Below, piece by piece: positions 52,139 to 64,000 of a DNA stretch of 64,000 bases. A program made the translations under genes and the position numbers. Position 1 is the first letter of the stretch; each line of letters opens with the position of its first letter. Source of the DNA: Gluconobacter cadivus (GTDB lineage: Bacteria; Pseudomonadota; Alphaproteobacteria; Acetobacterales; Acetobacteraceae); assembly GCF_015244745.1 (NCBI RefSeq), contig NZ_JABCQI010000008.1:1-64000 (forward strand). Reading direction: 5' to 3'. The notes beneath the pieces were generated by a model. The model did not search any database. It had not been told where the DNA came from and saw only the letters and a list, made by a program, of their open reading frames with translations.

Positions 52139-54076
52139 ATGACCGACCTTCCTCCCCAGAACTCCGACCGGCCCGATGACCATGACGAACCCACTGTTTC
52201 TTCGGAAAAAAGACAAGGTGTGGAGGCGATCCGCGAAGCACTGAAGACCATACCATACAGCCCTGGCGTGTATCGCATGCTGAGTGCGAAAGGGGAGGTG
52301 CTGTATGTCGGCAAGGCGCTGAGCCTGAAAAAACGCGTCTCATCCTATACCCGCATCAATCAGCTTCCGGAGCGGCTGAGGCGCATGGTGTCGATGACGG
52401 TTTCGATGGAAATTGTCATCACGAAAACAGAAGCAGACGCCCTGCTTCTGGAAGCGAATTACATCAAGCGCATGAAGCCGCGCTTCAACATCCTGCTGCG
52501 TGACGACAAGAGCTATCCGTGGCTGATGCTGACTGAAAGCCACGAGTTTCCACAAATCACCAAACAGCGCGGCAAACCCGTAAAGGGCGCGACCTACTGG
52601 GGGCCGTTTGCCAATGCCTGGGCCGTCAACCAGACGCTCAATCTGGTGCAGCGCAGCTTTCTGCTCCGCTCCTGTTCGGATGCCGTGCTGAACAGCAGGA
52701 CGCGGCCCTGCCTGCTGTACCAGATCAAACGCTGTTCGGCGCCCTGTGTGGATCGTATTTCCGGGCCTGACTACGCAAAACTGGTTGACGAGGCCCGGCA
52801 GTTCCTTTCGGGACACAGCACGGACCTGCAACAGCGCCTGGCTGCCGAGATGGAGCAGGCCTCGCAGGATATGGATTACGAGCGGGCCGCGTCAATCCGG
52901 GACAGGATCCGAGGCTTCGCCAGCATTCAGGGCTCCAGCACCGTCAATCCGGCATCGATCAATGATGCCGATATCATGACGATCTGGCAGGAAGCCGGTC
53001 AGAGCTGCATTCAGGTGTTCTTCATCCGGGGCAGCCGCAATAACGGCAACCGGGCCTTCTATCCGGCTCATGCAGAGGAAGAGACCGCAGCAGACGTGCT
53101 GTCGGCATTCATGATCCAGTTCTACGACAACAAACCGCCCCCACCCACAATTCTGGTGAACTGCGAGATTCCTGAATTGAATCTGGTCGAAGAAGCACTC
53201 AGCATCCGGCGCGGACAGAAGGTCGAAATTCTCAGGCCACAACGCGGGGAGAAAAAGGACGTCGTCGAGCATGCCGCGCTGAACGCCCGGGAGGCGCTGG
53301 AGCGCAAGCTGGCCGAGAATACCGGACAGCGCAAACTTCTCGAAGGGGTAGCGGAGGTCTTCGGTCTTCCGGAAACGCCACAGCGCATCGAAACCTATGA
53401 CAACTCCCACATCATGGGACAGGCGCCTTATGGCGTGATGGTTGTCGGTGGCCCTGAAGGCTTCAACAAACGCGCTTACCGCAAATACGGGATCAAGGGT
53501 CCGGTCGCGCCGGGAGATGATTTCGGCATGATGCGTGAAGTCATGGAACGCCGGTTCGGGAAACGACCGGAAAACGGAGAGCGGCCGGAGGACTGGCCGG
53601 ATCTGCTTCTCATCGACGGCGGCCTTGGACAGTTCAATGCCGTGCGGAAGGTATTGGCCGATATTGGCGTTACCGGAATTCCGATCGTGGCCATCGCCAA
53701 AGGGCCGGATCGGGATGCCGGACGGGAGTGGTTCTTCACTGAGACGAAAGCGCCCTTCCAGCTCCCTCCAAGAGACCCGGTTCTCTATTATCTGCAAAGA
53801 CTGCGTGACGAGGCGCATAGATTCGCGATCACCACCCACCGGGCCGGACGCTCGAAAGGCTTACGCAGCTCCGAACTGGATAATGTGCCAGGAATCGGCG
53901 CCGCGCGGAAAAAGGCTCTTCTCAATCATTTCGGCTCGGCGAAATCGGTCAGACAGGCGAGTCTTGAGGAGCTGGAAAGCGCGCCCGGCATCAGTTCGAG
54001 CACGGCAACTGCCATATATGGGCATTTCCATCCTGAATGGGTCCAGAAAGCCTCAACCGATCATCGCAGCCCCTGA
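52139..54076 (+). CDS. uvrC: UvrABC system protein C
   Basis: UvrC makes both incisions in nucleotide excision repair. The 645-residue protein has a GIY-YIG nuclease at the N-terminus ([27 protein letters not shown]), a UVR helix pair near 245 ([20 protein letters not shown]), the RNase H-like C-terminal nuclease ([33 protein letters not shown]) and two helix-hairpin-helix motifs at the end ([16 protein letters not shown]). No SOS box of the GTTC-N7-GTTC type is seen upstream. Confidence 0.97.
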   Translation: MTDLPPQNSDRPDDHDEPTVSSEKRQGVEAIREALKTIPYSPGVYRMLSAKGEVLYVGKALSLKKRVSSYTRINQLPERLRRMVSMTVSMEIVITKTEADALLLEANYIKRMKPRFNILLRDDKSYPWLMLTESHEFPQITKQRGKPVKGATYWGPFANAWAVNQTLNLVQRSFLLRSCSDAVLNSRTRPCLLYQIKRCSAPCVDRISGPDYAKLVDEARQFLSGHSTDLQQRLAAEMEQASQDMDYERAASIRDRIRGFASIQGSSTVNPASINDADIMTIWQEAGQSCIQVFFIRGSRNNGNRAFYPAHAEEETAADVLSAFMIQFYDNKPPPPTILVNCEIPELNLVEEALSIRRGQKVEILRPQRGEKKDVVEHAALNAREALERKLAENTGQRKLLEGVAEVFGLPETPQRIETYDNSHIMGQAPYGVMVVGGPEGFNKRAYRKYGIKGPVAPGDDFGMMREVMERRFGKRPENGERPEDWPDLLLIDGGLGQFNAVRKVLADIGVTGIPIVAIAKGPDRDAGREWFFTETKAPFQLPPRDPVLYYLQRLRDEAHRFAITTHRAGRSKGLRSSELDNVPGIGAARKKALLNHFGSAKSVRQASLEELESAPGISSSTATAIYGHFHPEWVQKASTDHRSP

Positions 54077-54166
54077 GACCCGTTCGACGATTTACACGAA
54101 AAATACATCTTTCGCGGACACATTGGCGCATACCGGTATGAGGGAAACTGTTCTAGACTGAGCGTG

Positions 54167-54769
54167 ATGCTGACAGATCTGCCAAACATTCTGACACTGC
54201 TGCGTATCGCGTCCATTCCCGTACTGGTCGTGCTGCTCTCCGTGCATTCACCGACCGCGAATGTGATCGCCTGCGTGGTCTATACGGCTGCCTGCATCAC
54301 AGACTATCTGGATGGAGCACTCGCCCGGCGCTGGCAGCAGCTGTCCGAGCTCGGCCGGATGATGGACCCAATCGCTGACAAACTGCTGGTCGGATCGCTT
54401 TTGCTGGCGCTGGCAGGGCTGACGCAACTACCTGTCTACTCGCTCTATGCGGCGATCATCATCATGATCCGGGAAATTCTGGTCAGTGGCCTACGGGAAT
54501 ACATGGCGTCCCAGCGGGAAACCCTGCCATCGACGCGGTTGGCAAAATGGAAAACCGGCATCCAGATGGTGGCGATCGGTTTTCTGATCGGTGGCGATGG
54601 AGCCGCAGGAATGCTGGGGCTTTCCTTTCTGCCGGCAACACTGATTGGCGGAATCCTCCTCTGGTTCTCGGTCATTCCGACCGTCATCAGCGGCTGGGGA
54701 TATCTGACCGCAGGGTTAGCCCGCATCATGGCGGGACAATCCCGTAAATCATCCAAAATCGGCTTCTGA
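54167..54769 (+). CDS. pgsA: CDP-diacylglycerol-glycerol-3-phosphate 3-phosphatidyltransferase
   Basis: PgsA makes phosphatidylglycerol phosphate at the inner membrane. The 200-residue protein has four to six membrane spans and the CDP-alcohol transferase motif D-G-x2-A-R-x8-G-x3-D-x3-D in DYLDGALARRWQQLSELGRMMDPIADKL. ATG 54167 is preferred to a GTG one codon earlier. uvrC-pgsA is a common gene pair in alphaproteobacteria; here the gap is 90 bp. Confidence 0.94.
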   Translation: MLTDLPNILTLLRIASIPVLVVLLSVHSPTANVIACVVYTAACITDYLDGALARRWQQLSELGRMMDPIADKLLVGSLLLALAGLTQLPVYSLYAAIIIMIREILVSGLREYMASQRETLPSTRLAKWKTGIQMVAIGFLIGGDGAAGMLGLSFLPATLIGGILLWFSVIPTVISGWGYLTAGLARIMAGQSRKSSKIGF

Positions 54770-54871
54770 GGTCATAAGGCGAAAGAATTGTAGCGTTCTT
54801 CGACTGTCTTCATCTGGCGCTCCGTTACAAGGACCGCTAAAGGTCATGGATTGACCTCGTGGGAGTAAGAA

Positions 54872-55477
54872 ATGCGGAAGACCGCTCTGCTGGCACTACC
54901 TCTCGCTCTGAGCGGCTGTTCAGGCATGGGCAAGTATATCCGCGACACGATGGTCTGGACGGCGCTCGATAATCCGAACGGCCCTCATGGTGACAGCGAG
55001 AATATTCATCGCGCCCGCGGTGAGAAATACTCCGAAACTCCAATTCTTCCTGAAAGCGGAAATATCTGGCCCGGGGCCCCACAACCGCTCCCGACGCTCA
55101 AGGATGTCGAGAACCCCAACAGTACGTTCAGCCACGCTCTCGGCGATCCGGCGACCTACTTTGGCGGCGCTGCACTTGACGAAAACTTCATGGGCGGAAT
55201 CGCTGGCAAGGGCGCTCTTGGAGCCTCCGGCCCGCAACTCATGCAGGGCCAGAGCCTGTCAGTCGGGGAAGGTACGGATACGCATCAGGGTGTATCCCGG
55301 GACCATACCCACCTTATTCCGACACTTCCTTCGTCAGTCCCCGATAGTGCGGCCCGCTTTTTAAACAAGAGCCCCAGCAAGGCCATCATCATTCCTAACG
55401 GAGATGGCACCAGCACAGTTATCGGCCCGGATGGAAGTGTGAAGGTCATTCACGGAACGACCTTACCTCCTCAATAA
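54872..55477 (+). CDS. Lipoprotein of unknown function
   Basis: The 201-residue protein has a short signal peptide ending in the lipobox LSGC (residues 13-16), so it should be lipid-anchored in the envelope. The mature part is Gly-, Pro- and Asn-rich, with no recognised domain, and ends PNGDGTSTVIGPDGSVKVIHG, a short beta-rich end. GGGAG lies upstream of the ATG. A hairpin terminator follows. Function unknown. Confidence 0.8.
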   Translation: MRKTALLALPLALSGCSGMGKYIRDTMVWTALDNPNGPHGDSENIHRARGEKYSETPILPESGNIWPGAPQPLPTLKDVENPNSTFSHALGDPATYFGGAALDENFMGGIAGKGALGASGPQLMQGQSLSVGEGTDTHQGVSRDHTHLIPTLPSSVPDSAARFLNKSPSKAIIIPNGDGTSTVIGPDGSVKVIHGTTLPPQ

Positions 55478-55483
55478 GGGTTT

Positions 55484-55511
55484 GCTGACGGACCAGAGCC
55501 GTCAGCATTTT
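55484..55511 (+). terminator. Intrinsic terminator after the lipoprotein gene
   Basis: A perfect 8-bp stem GCTGACGG/CCGTCAGC with a 7-nt loop is followed by ATTTT. It lies 6 bp after the lipoprotein stop codon and before the convergent lexA. Confidence 0.8.
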
Positions 55512-55530
55512 ACCGTTCAGGAGCCCGTCT

Positions 55531-56253
55531 TTAATACTGACGGAAAAGGGCGATCAACCGTCCCTGAATGTTCACACGTTCTGCTGGGAAGATACGCGTT
55601 TCGTAATCCCGGTTCGCAGCTTCCAGTGCGATCATTGATCCACGACGGCGCAGCTTCTTGAGCGTCACTTCCTGTCCGTCAATGAGGGCAACGATAATTT
55701 GTCCATTTTCGGCCGTCTCACGTCGCCGGATAATGGCGATGTCTCCATCCAGAATTCCAGCCTCGATCATCGAATCGCCAGCCACCGTGAGGGCGTAATG
55801 TTCTCCGGTGCCCAGAAGCGAAATGGGGACTTCGATCCTGTCGCTGTCGTCCTGCATAGCTTCAATCGGCAGACCCGCTGCGATACGTCCATAAAGAGGA
55901 ATGCTGACGGTCTGACGATCATTGGCGACACTGGCTTCGGAGAAGGCTCCATCAAGGCCCGTCTCGCCTTGGCTCAGAACAGCCGGGACGAAACCGGCGG
56001 CTTCCGAGGCCAGAGGGGCGACAGGAGCTTCCGTACCCATATGAGGCAGACGCAGTACTTCGAGCGCCCGTGCGCGATGATGGTGACGACGAAGAAAGCC
56101 ACGCTCTTCCAAAGCGGAAATCAGGCGATGAATGCCCGATTTGGAACGCAGTTCGAGGGCATCTTTCATCTCATCGAAAGAGGGCGAATATCCCGTGCGG
56201 CGGAGATGGTCGTCGATATACAGCAAAAGCTGGTGCTGCTTACGGGTCAGCAT
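55531..56253 (-). CDS. lexA: LexA repressor
   Basis: LexA represses the SOS genes and cuts itself when RecA is activated. The 240-residue protein has an N-terminal winged helix ([22 protein letters not shown]) and a C-terminal S24 peptidase. The cleavage site is in [12 protein letters not shown], the catalytic Ser in [12 protein letters not shown] and the Lys in [14 protein letters not shown]. Its own promoter has an SOS box at 56324-56338, so it should regulate itself. Confidence 0.97.
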   Translation of the reverse strand: MLTRKQHQLLLYIDDHLRRTGYSPSFDEMKDALELRSKSGIHRLISALEERGFLRRHHHRARALEVLRLPHMGTEAPVAPLASEAAGFVPAVLSQGETGLDGAFSEASVANDRQTVSIPLYGRIAAGLPIEAMQDDSDRIEVPISLLGTGEHYALTVAGDSMIEAGILDGDIAIIRRRETAENGQIIVALIDGQEVTLKKLRRRGSMIALEAANRDYETRIFPAERVNIQGRLIALFRQY

Positions 56254-56323
56254 ACAGGCGCTCCCATGCGCCTCGGCGGAGGCAGGTCAGAACAGGACAC
56301 AGAATGACGGACATCCTGCATTT

Positions 56324-56338
56324 GTTCCTTATAGGTTC
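56324..56338. promoter_or_regulatory. LexA-binding SOS box upstream of lexA
   Basis: GTTCCTTATAGGTTC is a perfect match to the alphaproteobacterial SOS consensus GTTC-N7-GTTC. It lies 71-85 bp upstream of the lexA start on the minus strand. Confidence 0.88.
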
Positions 56339-56556
56339 CCACCTGTTGCCCTTCAAGCAAAGAGACGCATCGACAAAGATATCCAGCAAGAATTTTTAAG
56401 CTTCAAACTCCTTGAAACTACAGGAAAACCGCTAAATCGTGCGCAAAGGTCTTGACCTACGGGCCACAAATCAGCATGGTGCGCCAAATCTAGAGATCAA
56501 CATGCTGCATCGACACCTTCGAGCGGCATAAGTTATGGCGAAAGCCCGAGGGTATC

Positions 56557-56724
56557 ATGGGAAAGAGCAACGTTATTCAGATCCGGCTCGTTTCGTCAGC
56601 TGAAACCGGCTACTTCTACGTCACGAAGAAGAATGCCCGTTCTGCTACGGGAAAGATGGAAGTGCGCAAGTACGATCCGGTTGCACGCAAGCACGTCGTG
56701 TTCCGCGAAGCCAAGATCAAGTAA
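56557..56724 (+). CDS. rpmG: 50S ribosomal protein L33
   Basis: ATG 56557 encodes 55 residues beginning [20 protein letters not shown] and continuing [21 protein letters not shown] to VVFREAKIK, the classic L33 sequence of the Cys-free type. GAGGG lies a few bases upstream. L33 is part of the large ribosomal subunit near the E site. The lack of zinc-binding Cys pairs is normal for this lineage. A strong terminator follows. Confidence 0.95.
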   Translation: MGKSNVIQIRLVSSAETGYFYVTKKNARSATGKMEVRKYDPVARKHVVFREAKIK

Positions 56725-56743
56725 GCCTGCTCCAGCAGTCTTC

Positions 56744-56777
56744 ATAAAAAAAAGCGGCCTTCGGGCCGCTTTTTTTT
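56744..56777. terminator. Bidirectional terminator after rpmG
   Basis: A GC-rich stem AGCGGCC/GGCCGCT (56753-56759 with 56764-56770) with TTCG loop is flanked by eight A on the left and eight T on the right. It serves rpmG on the plus strand and the convergent ftsB on the minus strand. Confidence 0.92.
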
Positions 56778-56809
56778 ATGCTCTGAGAGCTGTTCGTTTT
56801 AACTACTGC

Positions 56810-57139
56810 TTAGAACAGCTTGTCATGCGGTCCGTAAGGAACAACCAGATCGCCACTGCGTGTCAGGTTCATCGTGGCACGGGCACGCTCATCCAGCATG
56901 TCAGCGTCCAGCGCTTTTTCCTTGAGAGCAACGACACGGCGGCGCCAGACATTCTGCTCGTCATCAGCGTCCTGCCGGGCCTGAATCGCATCTTTCCGAA
57001 GCTGGGTTTGCTCTTGATAGGCGTGAATCCCGTGCGCCCCATGCAGAGCGTTCCAGCCGAAATAGGCGGTAAGCGACAGGAAAAAAGCCGGAGGAGCTAC
57101 GGCGCGGACACCACGCTTGATAAGTCGGATCAGTGTCAC
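56810..57139 (-). CDS. ftsB: FtsB/DivIC-like septum formation initiator
   Basis: GTG 57139 is chosen because GGAG lies about 9 bases upstream; a TTG at 57148 is too close to it. The 109-residue protein has one membrane span (APPAFFLSLTAYFGWNAL), a periplasmic coiled coil (EQTQLRKDAIQARQDADDEQNVW) and the C-terminal DERARATMNLTRSGDLVV, typical of alphaproteobacterial FtsB. It links FtsQ and FtsL in the divisome. It lies downstream of eno on the same strand. Confidence 0.85.
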   Translation of the reverse strand: MTLIRLIKRGVRAVAPPAFFLSLTAYFGWNALHGAHGIHAYQEQTQLRKDAIQARQDADDEQNVWRRRVVALKEKALDADMLDERARATMNLTRSGDLVVPYGPHDKLF

Positions 57140-57234
57140 GTCGTGCAAACTCCGTTCTGAGAGACTGTATCAGTCTATATCAGTCATTTGTGACCAGACA
57201 ATGAATGATACGGACATCAATCATATTCAGGCAC

Positions 57235-57268
57235 AAAAAAGGCCTCATTCCGGGGAGGAATGAGGCCT
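57235..57268 (-). terminator. Intrinsic terminator after eno
   Basis: On the minus strand an 11-bp stem GGCCTCATTCC/GGAATGAGGCC with a 5-nt loop is followed by TTTTTTGT. It lies just after the eno stop codon and before ftsB, so the two genes are probably separate transcripts. Confidence 0.9.
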
Positions 57269-57277
57269 GGCTCAGTC

Positions 57278-58648
<1,371 letters not shown>

Positions 58649-58659
58649 TCAACGACGAC

Positions 58660-59132
58660 ATGCGCCTTCCTTTTCCCATTTTCGTGCTCGGCATTGCCGG
58701 ACTGATCCCTTTCATGACGCTTGGAGGGTGGATCTTCCTTGCTGGACTGTTTACGCCGCTGCCGCATCTGAAGATCATTCTGCTGGCGTATGGTGCCTGC
58801 ATCCTGTCATTTCTGGGGGCCGTACACTGGGGGCTGGCCATGGAGCGACCGGACATCATTACGGTCGGTGGCACCTCACAGCAGGACCGGCAGCGCCTCG
58901 TGCTGGGTGTCTGCCCTGCGCTCTGGGCATGGCTAGCCCTCTGCATCGGCGTTCTCGGTCATGTCCGGGCCGGGTTCGGGCTGGAAATCATCGGTTTTGT
59001 CGGGACGTTCCTAGTGGAACGGGAAGCCTGGAGGAAAGGTGCACTTCCCCCAGGCTATCTGCCGCTGAGAGCCGGACTGACGGCTATTGCGGTACTGAGC
59101 CTGTTTCTGGCTGCTCTGGCTCCGTCCGGGAG

Positions 59133-59136
<4 letters not shown>
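58660..59136 (+). CDS. DUF3429 family membrane protein
   Basis: ATG 58660 gives 158 residues with about five membrane spans. The family landmark is GIAGLIPFMTLGG near the start and LAYGACILSFLGAVHWGLAM in the middle. Another span (GFGLEIIGFVGTFLVEREAW) and a last one near the C-terminus follow. Function unknown. It overlaps the kdsA stop by 4 bases on the opposite strand. Confidence 0.85.
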
Positions 59137-61594
<2,458 letters not shown>

Positions 61595-61647
61595 TCATAC
61601 ACTGCCGACATAGGGCAGGGGAAGCGAAGAGACGCGTCTGTGTGAAA

Positions 61648-61677
61648 GATCCCCGTTAAAAAATCTGAACGGGGATT
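61648..61677 (-). terminator. Intrinsic terminator after secG
   Basis: A stem ATCCCCGTT/AACGGGGAT (61649-61657 with 61668-61676) with a 10-nt AT-rich loop lies about 12 bp after the secG stop on the minus strand and before pyrG. The following T tract is short (CTTTC). Confidence 0.6.
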
Positions 61678-61688
61678 TTCAGGCCCGA

Positions 61689-62030
61689 TTAGTGAGCAGG
61701 CGTGGACGCCGGAGCGGCGGGAGCTGCCGGGGTTGTGGTCGCGGGTGTCGTCTGAGCAGCAGGTGGCTGGGCCAGAATGTCGCGGGAGCCAACGCCGGAG
61801 GAGGCACCACGGTTCATGACGGCCAGCACCAGGCACAACAGCATGAAAATTCCGGCCAGAATCGACGTGGCCCGTGTGAGAAGCGTTGCCGTTCCACGGC
61901 CGCTCATGAACGAACCCATCCCCTGGCCGCTGCCGATGCCGAGGCCGCCGCCTTCGCTGCGCTGAATGAGGATCACCCCGATCAGCGCCAGTGTGACCAG
62001 CAGGTTGAGAGCAAGCAGAAGAGTGGTCAT
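61689..62030 (-). CDS. secG: Preprotein translocase subunit SecG
   Basis: The 113-residue protein has two membrane spans (LLLALNLLVTLALIGVILIQ and LLTRATSILAGIFMLLCLVLAVM) joined by SEGGGLGIGSGQGMGSFMSGRG, the usual SecG loop. A long Ala/Pro/Thr-rich tail follows, common in alphaproteobacteria. SecG assists SecYE in protein export. Its start overlaps tpiA by 4 bases. Confidence 0.94.
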   Translation of the reverse strand: MTTLLLALNLLVTLALIGVILIQRSEGGGLGIGSGQGMGSFMSGRGTATLLTRATSILAGIFMLLCLVLAVMNRGASSGVGSRDILAQPPAAQTTPATTTPAAPAAPASTPAH

Positions 62031-62827
62031 GAACGATAGGGTCCGGACAGTGGTTGGGCAGACAGGCGGAGAGAGGCTGATTCGGCAATGCGCAGAAAGC
62101 TCTTCGCTTCCAGACTGGCACTGCCCACCAGCACCCCTCCGAGCGACCCGATGGAAAAAATGGTCGGCGCCTGAGCCGGTGTTACGGAGCCGCCATACAG
62201 GATCGGGACACGAATGTCATCCATCTTGAGACGCGACTGCAACAGTCCGTGAAGCAAAGAGAGGGTCCGTTCAAGCTCCTCAATCGGCGGAACGGAGCCG
62301 CTTCCGATGGCCCAAACCGGCTCATAGGCCAGCACGCCATTGAAATTGTCCGTCAGCGACCCTTCGACCTGCGTTGCCAGAACGGTGGTCGTCCGCCCTT
62401 CGAGGCGTTCCTCCATCGTCTCGCCGATACAGACGATGGGAATAAGCCCGGCAGCCTCGGCCGCCTCGACCTTCCGGCGGATCAGCGCATCGGTTTCGCC
62501 ATGGGCCTGACGACGCTCGGAATGACCGAGGATGACATACTGTACCCCCAGATCGGACAGCATATCCGCCGAGATATCGCCGGTATGTGGACCGGACGAA
62601 GTCGTATGACAGTCCTGCGCGCCAAGGTGCAGTAGCGTATCCGGGCCTGCGGCATTGATGATGCCGTGAACACTCGCAAGCTGGGTGAAGGGCGGGCAAA
62701 GGACGAGCCGCACATCATCAGGAAGGGCCTCTGCGCCCTCGGCGACGGCACGGGCCAGACGGGTGGACTGCTCACGCAGCCCGTGCATCTTCCAGTTACC
62801 AACGACAAGTCTTGGGGATGGGATCAC
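62027..62827 (-). CDS. tpiA: Triosephosphate isomerase
   Basis: TpiA interconverts dihydroxyacetone phosphate and glyceraldehyde 3-phosphate. The 266-residue protein has VVGNWKMHG with the substrate Lys, VILGHSERRQA with the catalytic His, the catalytic Glu in LAYEPVWAIGSG and the phosphate loop ILYGGSVTPAQ. Complete. The short extra C-terminus is the only departure. It lies first in a two-gene unit with secG. Confidence 0.97.
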   Translation of the reverse strand: MIPSPRLVVGNWKMHGLREQSTRLARAVAEGAEALPDDVRLVLCPPFTQLASVHGIINAAGPDTLLHLGAQDCHTTSSGPHTGDISADMLSDLGVQYVILGHSERRQAHGETDALIRRKVEAAEAAGLIPIVCIGETMEERLEGRTTTVLATQVEGSLTDNFNGVLAYEPVWAIGSGSVPPIEELERTLSLLHGLLQSRLKMDDIRVPILYGGSVTPAQAPTIFSIGSLGGVLVGSASLEAKSFLRIAESASLRLSAQPLSGPYRS

Positions 62828-63017
62828 TCTTCCTCCTTCGTGGCGATAGCAGCGGGATAACCGCTCAATCGGGGCTTAAGGACCGGACGGGGGCTAAAAG
62901 GATGCTTTCCGTTCCGGTCTGCTTCTGGTCAAGCCGTTCTCACGACATTATGGTGCGGCAAGTTTAGCGGTCCTACCGTGTCCGCACCATCCCGTCATCC
63001 GGATCTGCCCTGACCCC

Positions 63018-64000
63018 ATGATTATCTCGCTCCGCCACCTGTTTGTTGACTCCTGGATTGGCCGTGCCGCCGCTCTTCTGATCTTTCTGGCCTTTATCGG
63101 CTGGGGCGTGGGAGATGTTTACTCCAATCTGGGTGCGACAGGGTCCAACGAAATCGTGCGCATCTATGATCGCAGCATCACTCCGGACGATTTCAGCCGA
63201 GCACTTTCAGCCCAGCTTCCCGCCGTCGCCAAGCAGATCGGACTTGCTGATCCCTCCAAACTGCCCAAGAGCGAGGTGGAGCAGATCGCCCGACAGACGC
63301 TTCAAAATCTCGTGATGCAGAACGAGATCCAGCTTGCCGCCGAGCGCGCAGGCATGATGGTGCCCGACGATCTGGTGCGGCAGGACATCTTCGCGATCCC
63401 CGCTTTCCATGACGCGGCCGGAAAGTTTGACCGAAGCATCTTTAACGACCGTCTGACCCGGATGGGTCTGACTGAAGGCAAACTGATTCAGGTCGTTCGC
63501 GAGGATATTGCATCCCGTGGTCTGTTGCAGGGGATCGGTCAGGCCGTAGTCGCGCCCCCATCACTGACGGAGCGCATGCTGTCTTTCGATGCGAACCAGC
63601 GCGTTTTTGATATGGTGGAAATCCCGTTTGCGAGCGGCGCCGTGACTGCGCCTCCCACAGACGAACAGCTTCACCGCTTTTATGACAACCACCCGCAGAT
63701 GTTCCGCACGACAGAATATCGTCATGCCAAGATGGTCGTCATGACGGCGGACAGCGTTGCCAAGACAATCGAGGTTCCGGACGATGTTCTTCATCGTCTC
63801 TACGATTTTCAGGCGCGCACCTATGACATGCCCGAGACCCGGACGCTTCAGGTTCTGACTTTTACGGATCAGGCGAAAGCCGCTGCGGCAGCGACGGCAT
63901 GGAAAGGCGGACTTTCCTGGGACGATATCCAGAAGAAGTTTCCCGAAGCCGCTGCCGTGGCCCTGCCATCGGTTCGGCAGAGCGATATTCCCAACCCCGA
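63018..64000 (+). CDS. PpiD/SurA-like periplasmic folding factor, 3' part outside the window
   Basis: ATG 63018 opens a frame that runs off the window end after 327 codons. The start MIISLRHLFVDSWIGRAAALLIFLAFIGWGVGDVYS is an inner-membrane anchor like that of PpiD. The following NEIVRIYDRSITPDDFSRAL region matches the SurA N-terminal chaperone domain (SurA_N_3). The peptidyl-prolyl isomerase domain would lie beyond the visible part. It is divergent from tpiA. PpiD helps fold outer-membrane and secreted proteins. Confidence 0.85.
   Translation, partial: MIISLRHLFVDSWIGRAAALLIFLAFIGWGVGDVYSNLGATGSNEIVRIYDRSITPDDFSRALSAQLPAVAKQIGLADPSKLPKSEVEQIARQTLQNLVMQNEIQLAAERAGMMVPDDLVRQDIFAIPAFHDAAGKFDRSIFNDRLTRMGLTEGKLIQVVREDIASRGLLQGIGQAVVAPPSLTERMLSFDANQRVFDMVEIPFASGAVTAPPTDEQLHRFYDNHPQMFRTTEYRHAKMVVMTADSVAKTIEVPDDVLHRLYDFQARTYDMPETRTLQVLTFTDQAKAAAAATAWKGGLSWDDIQKKFPEAAAVALPSVRQSDIPNP

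Overview
The window is a chromosomal segment of a GC-rich alphaproteobacterium, most likely an acetic acid bacterium of the Gluconobacter/Acetobacteraceae type. This placement is an inference from protein style and gene order: hpn hopanoid genes with squalene-hopene cyclase, kdsA-pyrG-secG-tpiA, pdxA-pdxJ, and a GTTC-N7-GTTC SOS box in front of lexA. No database search was run.

Positions 1-12075 are accessory DNA: two integrated elements in tandem behind one tRNA-Ser(GGA) gene. Element 1 (window start to about 6955) is a decayed prophage. On the minus strand it has a truncated tail-fibre-like gene, a coiled-coil/membrane holin-like gene, an AT-rich orphan gene, a GH24 endolysin and an exported unknown. 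On the plus strand it has a run of small overlapping genes ending in an AlpA-like regulator, which converges on a P4-type integrase. Element 2 (6938-12075, about 5.1 kb) is bounded by an 18-bp direct repeat copied from the tRNA 3' end. It carries its own, different tyrosine recombinase, an HNH-nuclease/HTH fusion, two unknown proteins, a duplicated block of about 240 bp and three copies of a 24-bp hairpin. Repeats of the type ACTACCGAC lie just inside both ends and look like recombinase arm sites.

Positions 12059-26460 are core genes: tRNA-Ser, trpF-pyrF-lapA-like, secB, a 1030-residue two-module glycosyltransferase, an M20 peptidase, pdxA-pdxJ (vitamin B6), a lipoprotein, DUF3126 and DUF2939 proteins, moeB plus a DsrE-like protein, an SH3 envelope protein and pyruvate kinase.

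Positions 26460-38394 hold prephenate dehydrogenase and the hopanoid locus: hpnL on the minus strand, then hpnA-hpnB-hpnC, hpnD-hpnE, shc and hpnG on the plus strand. HpnC, HpnD and HpnE make squalene, Shc cyclises it, and HpnG acts on the adenosyl-hopane side chain. Two minus-strand genes, a Tat-signal HisC-like aminotransferase and a cupin, interrupt the series, and hpnH does not follow hpnG.

Positions 38362-64000 are housekeeping and envelope genes: a sodium:solute symporter, rlmE-gppA, tRNA-Gln, guaB, rsmB, GNAT, a CPA antiporter with a nucleotide-binding C-terminus, a GT8 glycosyltransferase, an L,D-transpeptidase, an orphan response regulator, xthA, an M19 dipeptidase, uvrC, pgsA, a lipoprotein, lexA, rpmG, ftsB, eno, kdsA-pyrG, secG-tpiA and the start of a PpiD/SurA-like chaperone cut by the window edge. 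No rRNA gene, CRISPR array or insertion sequence was recognised.
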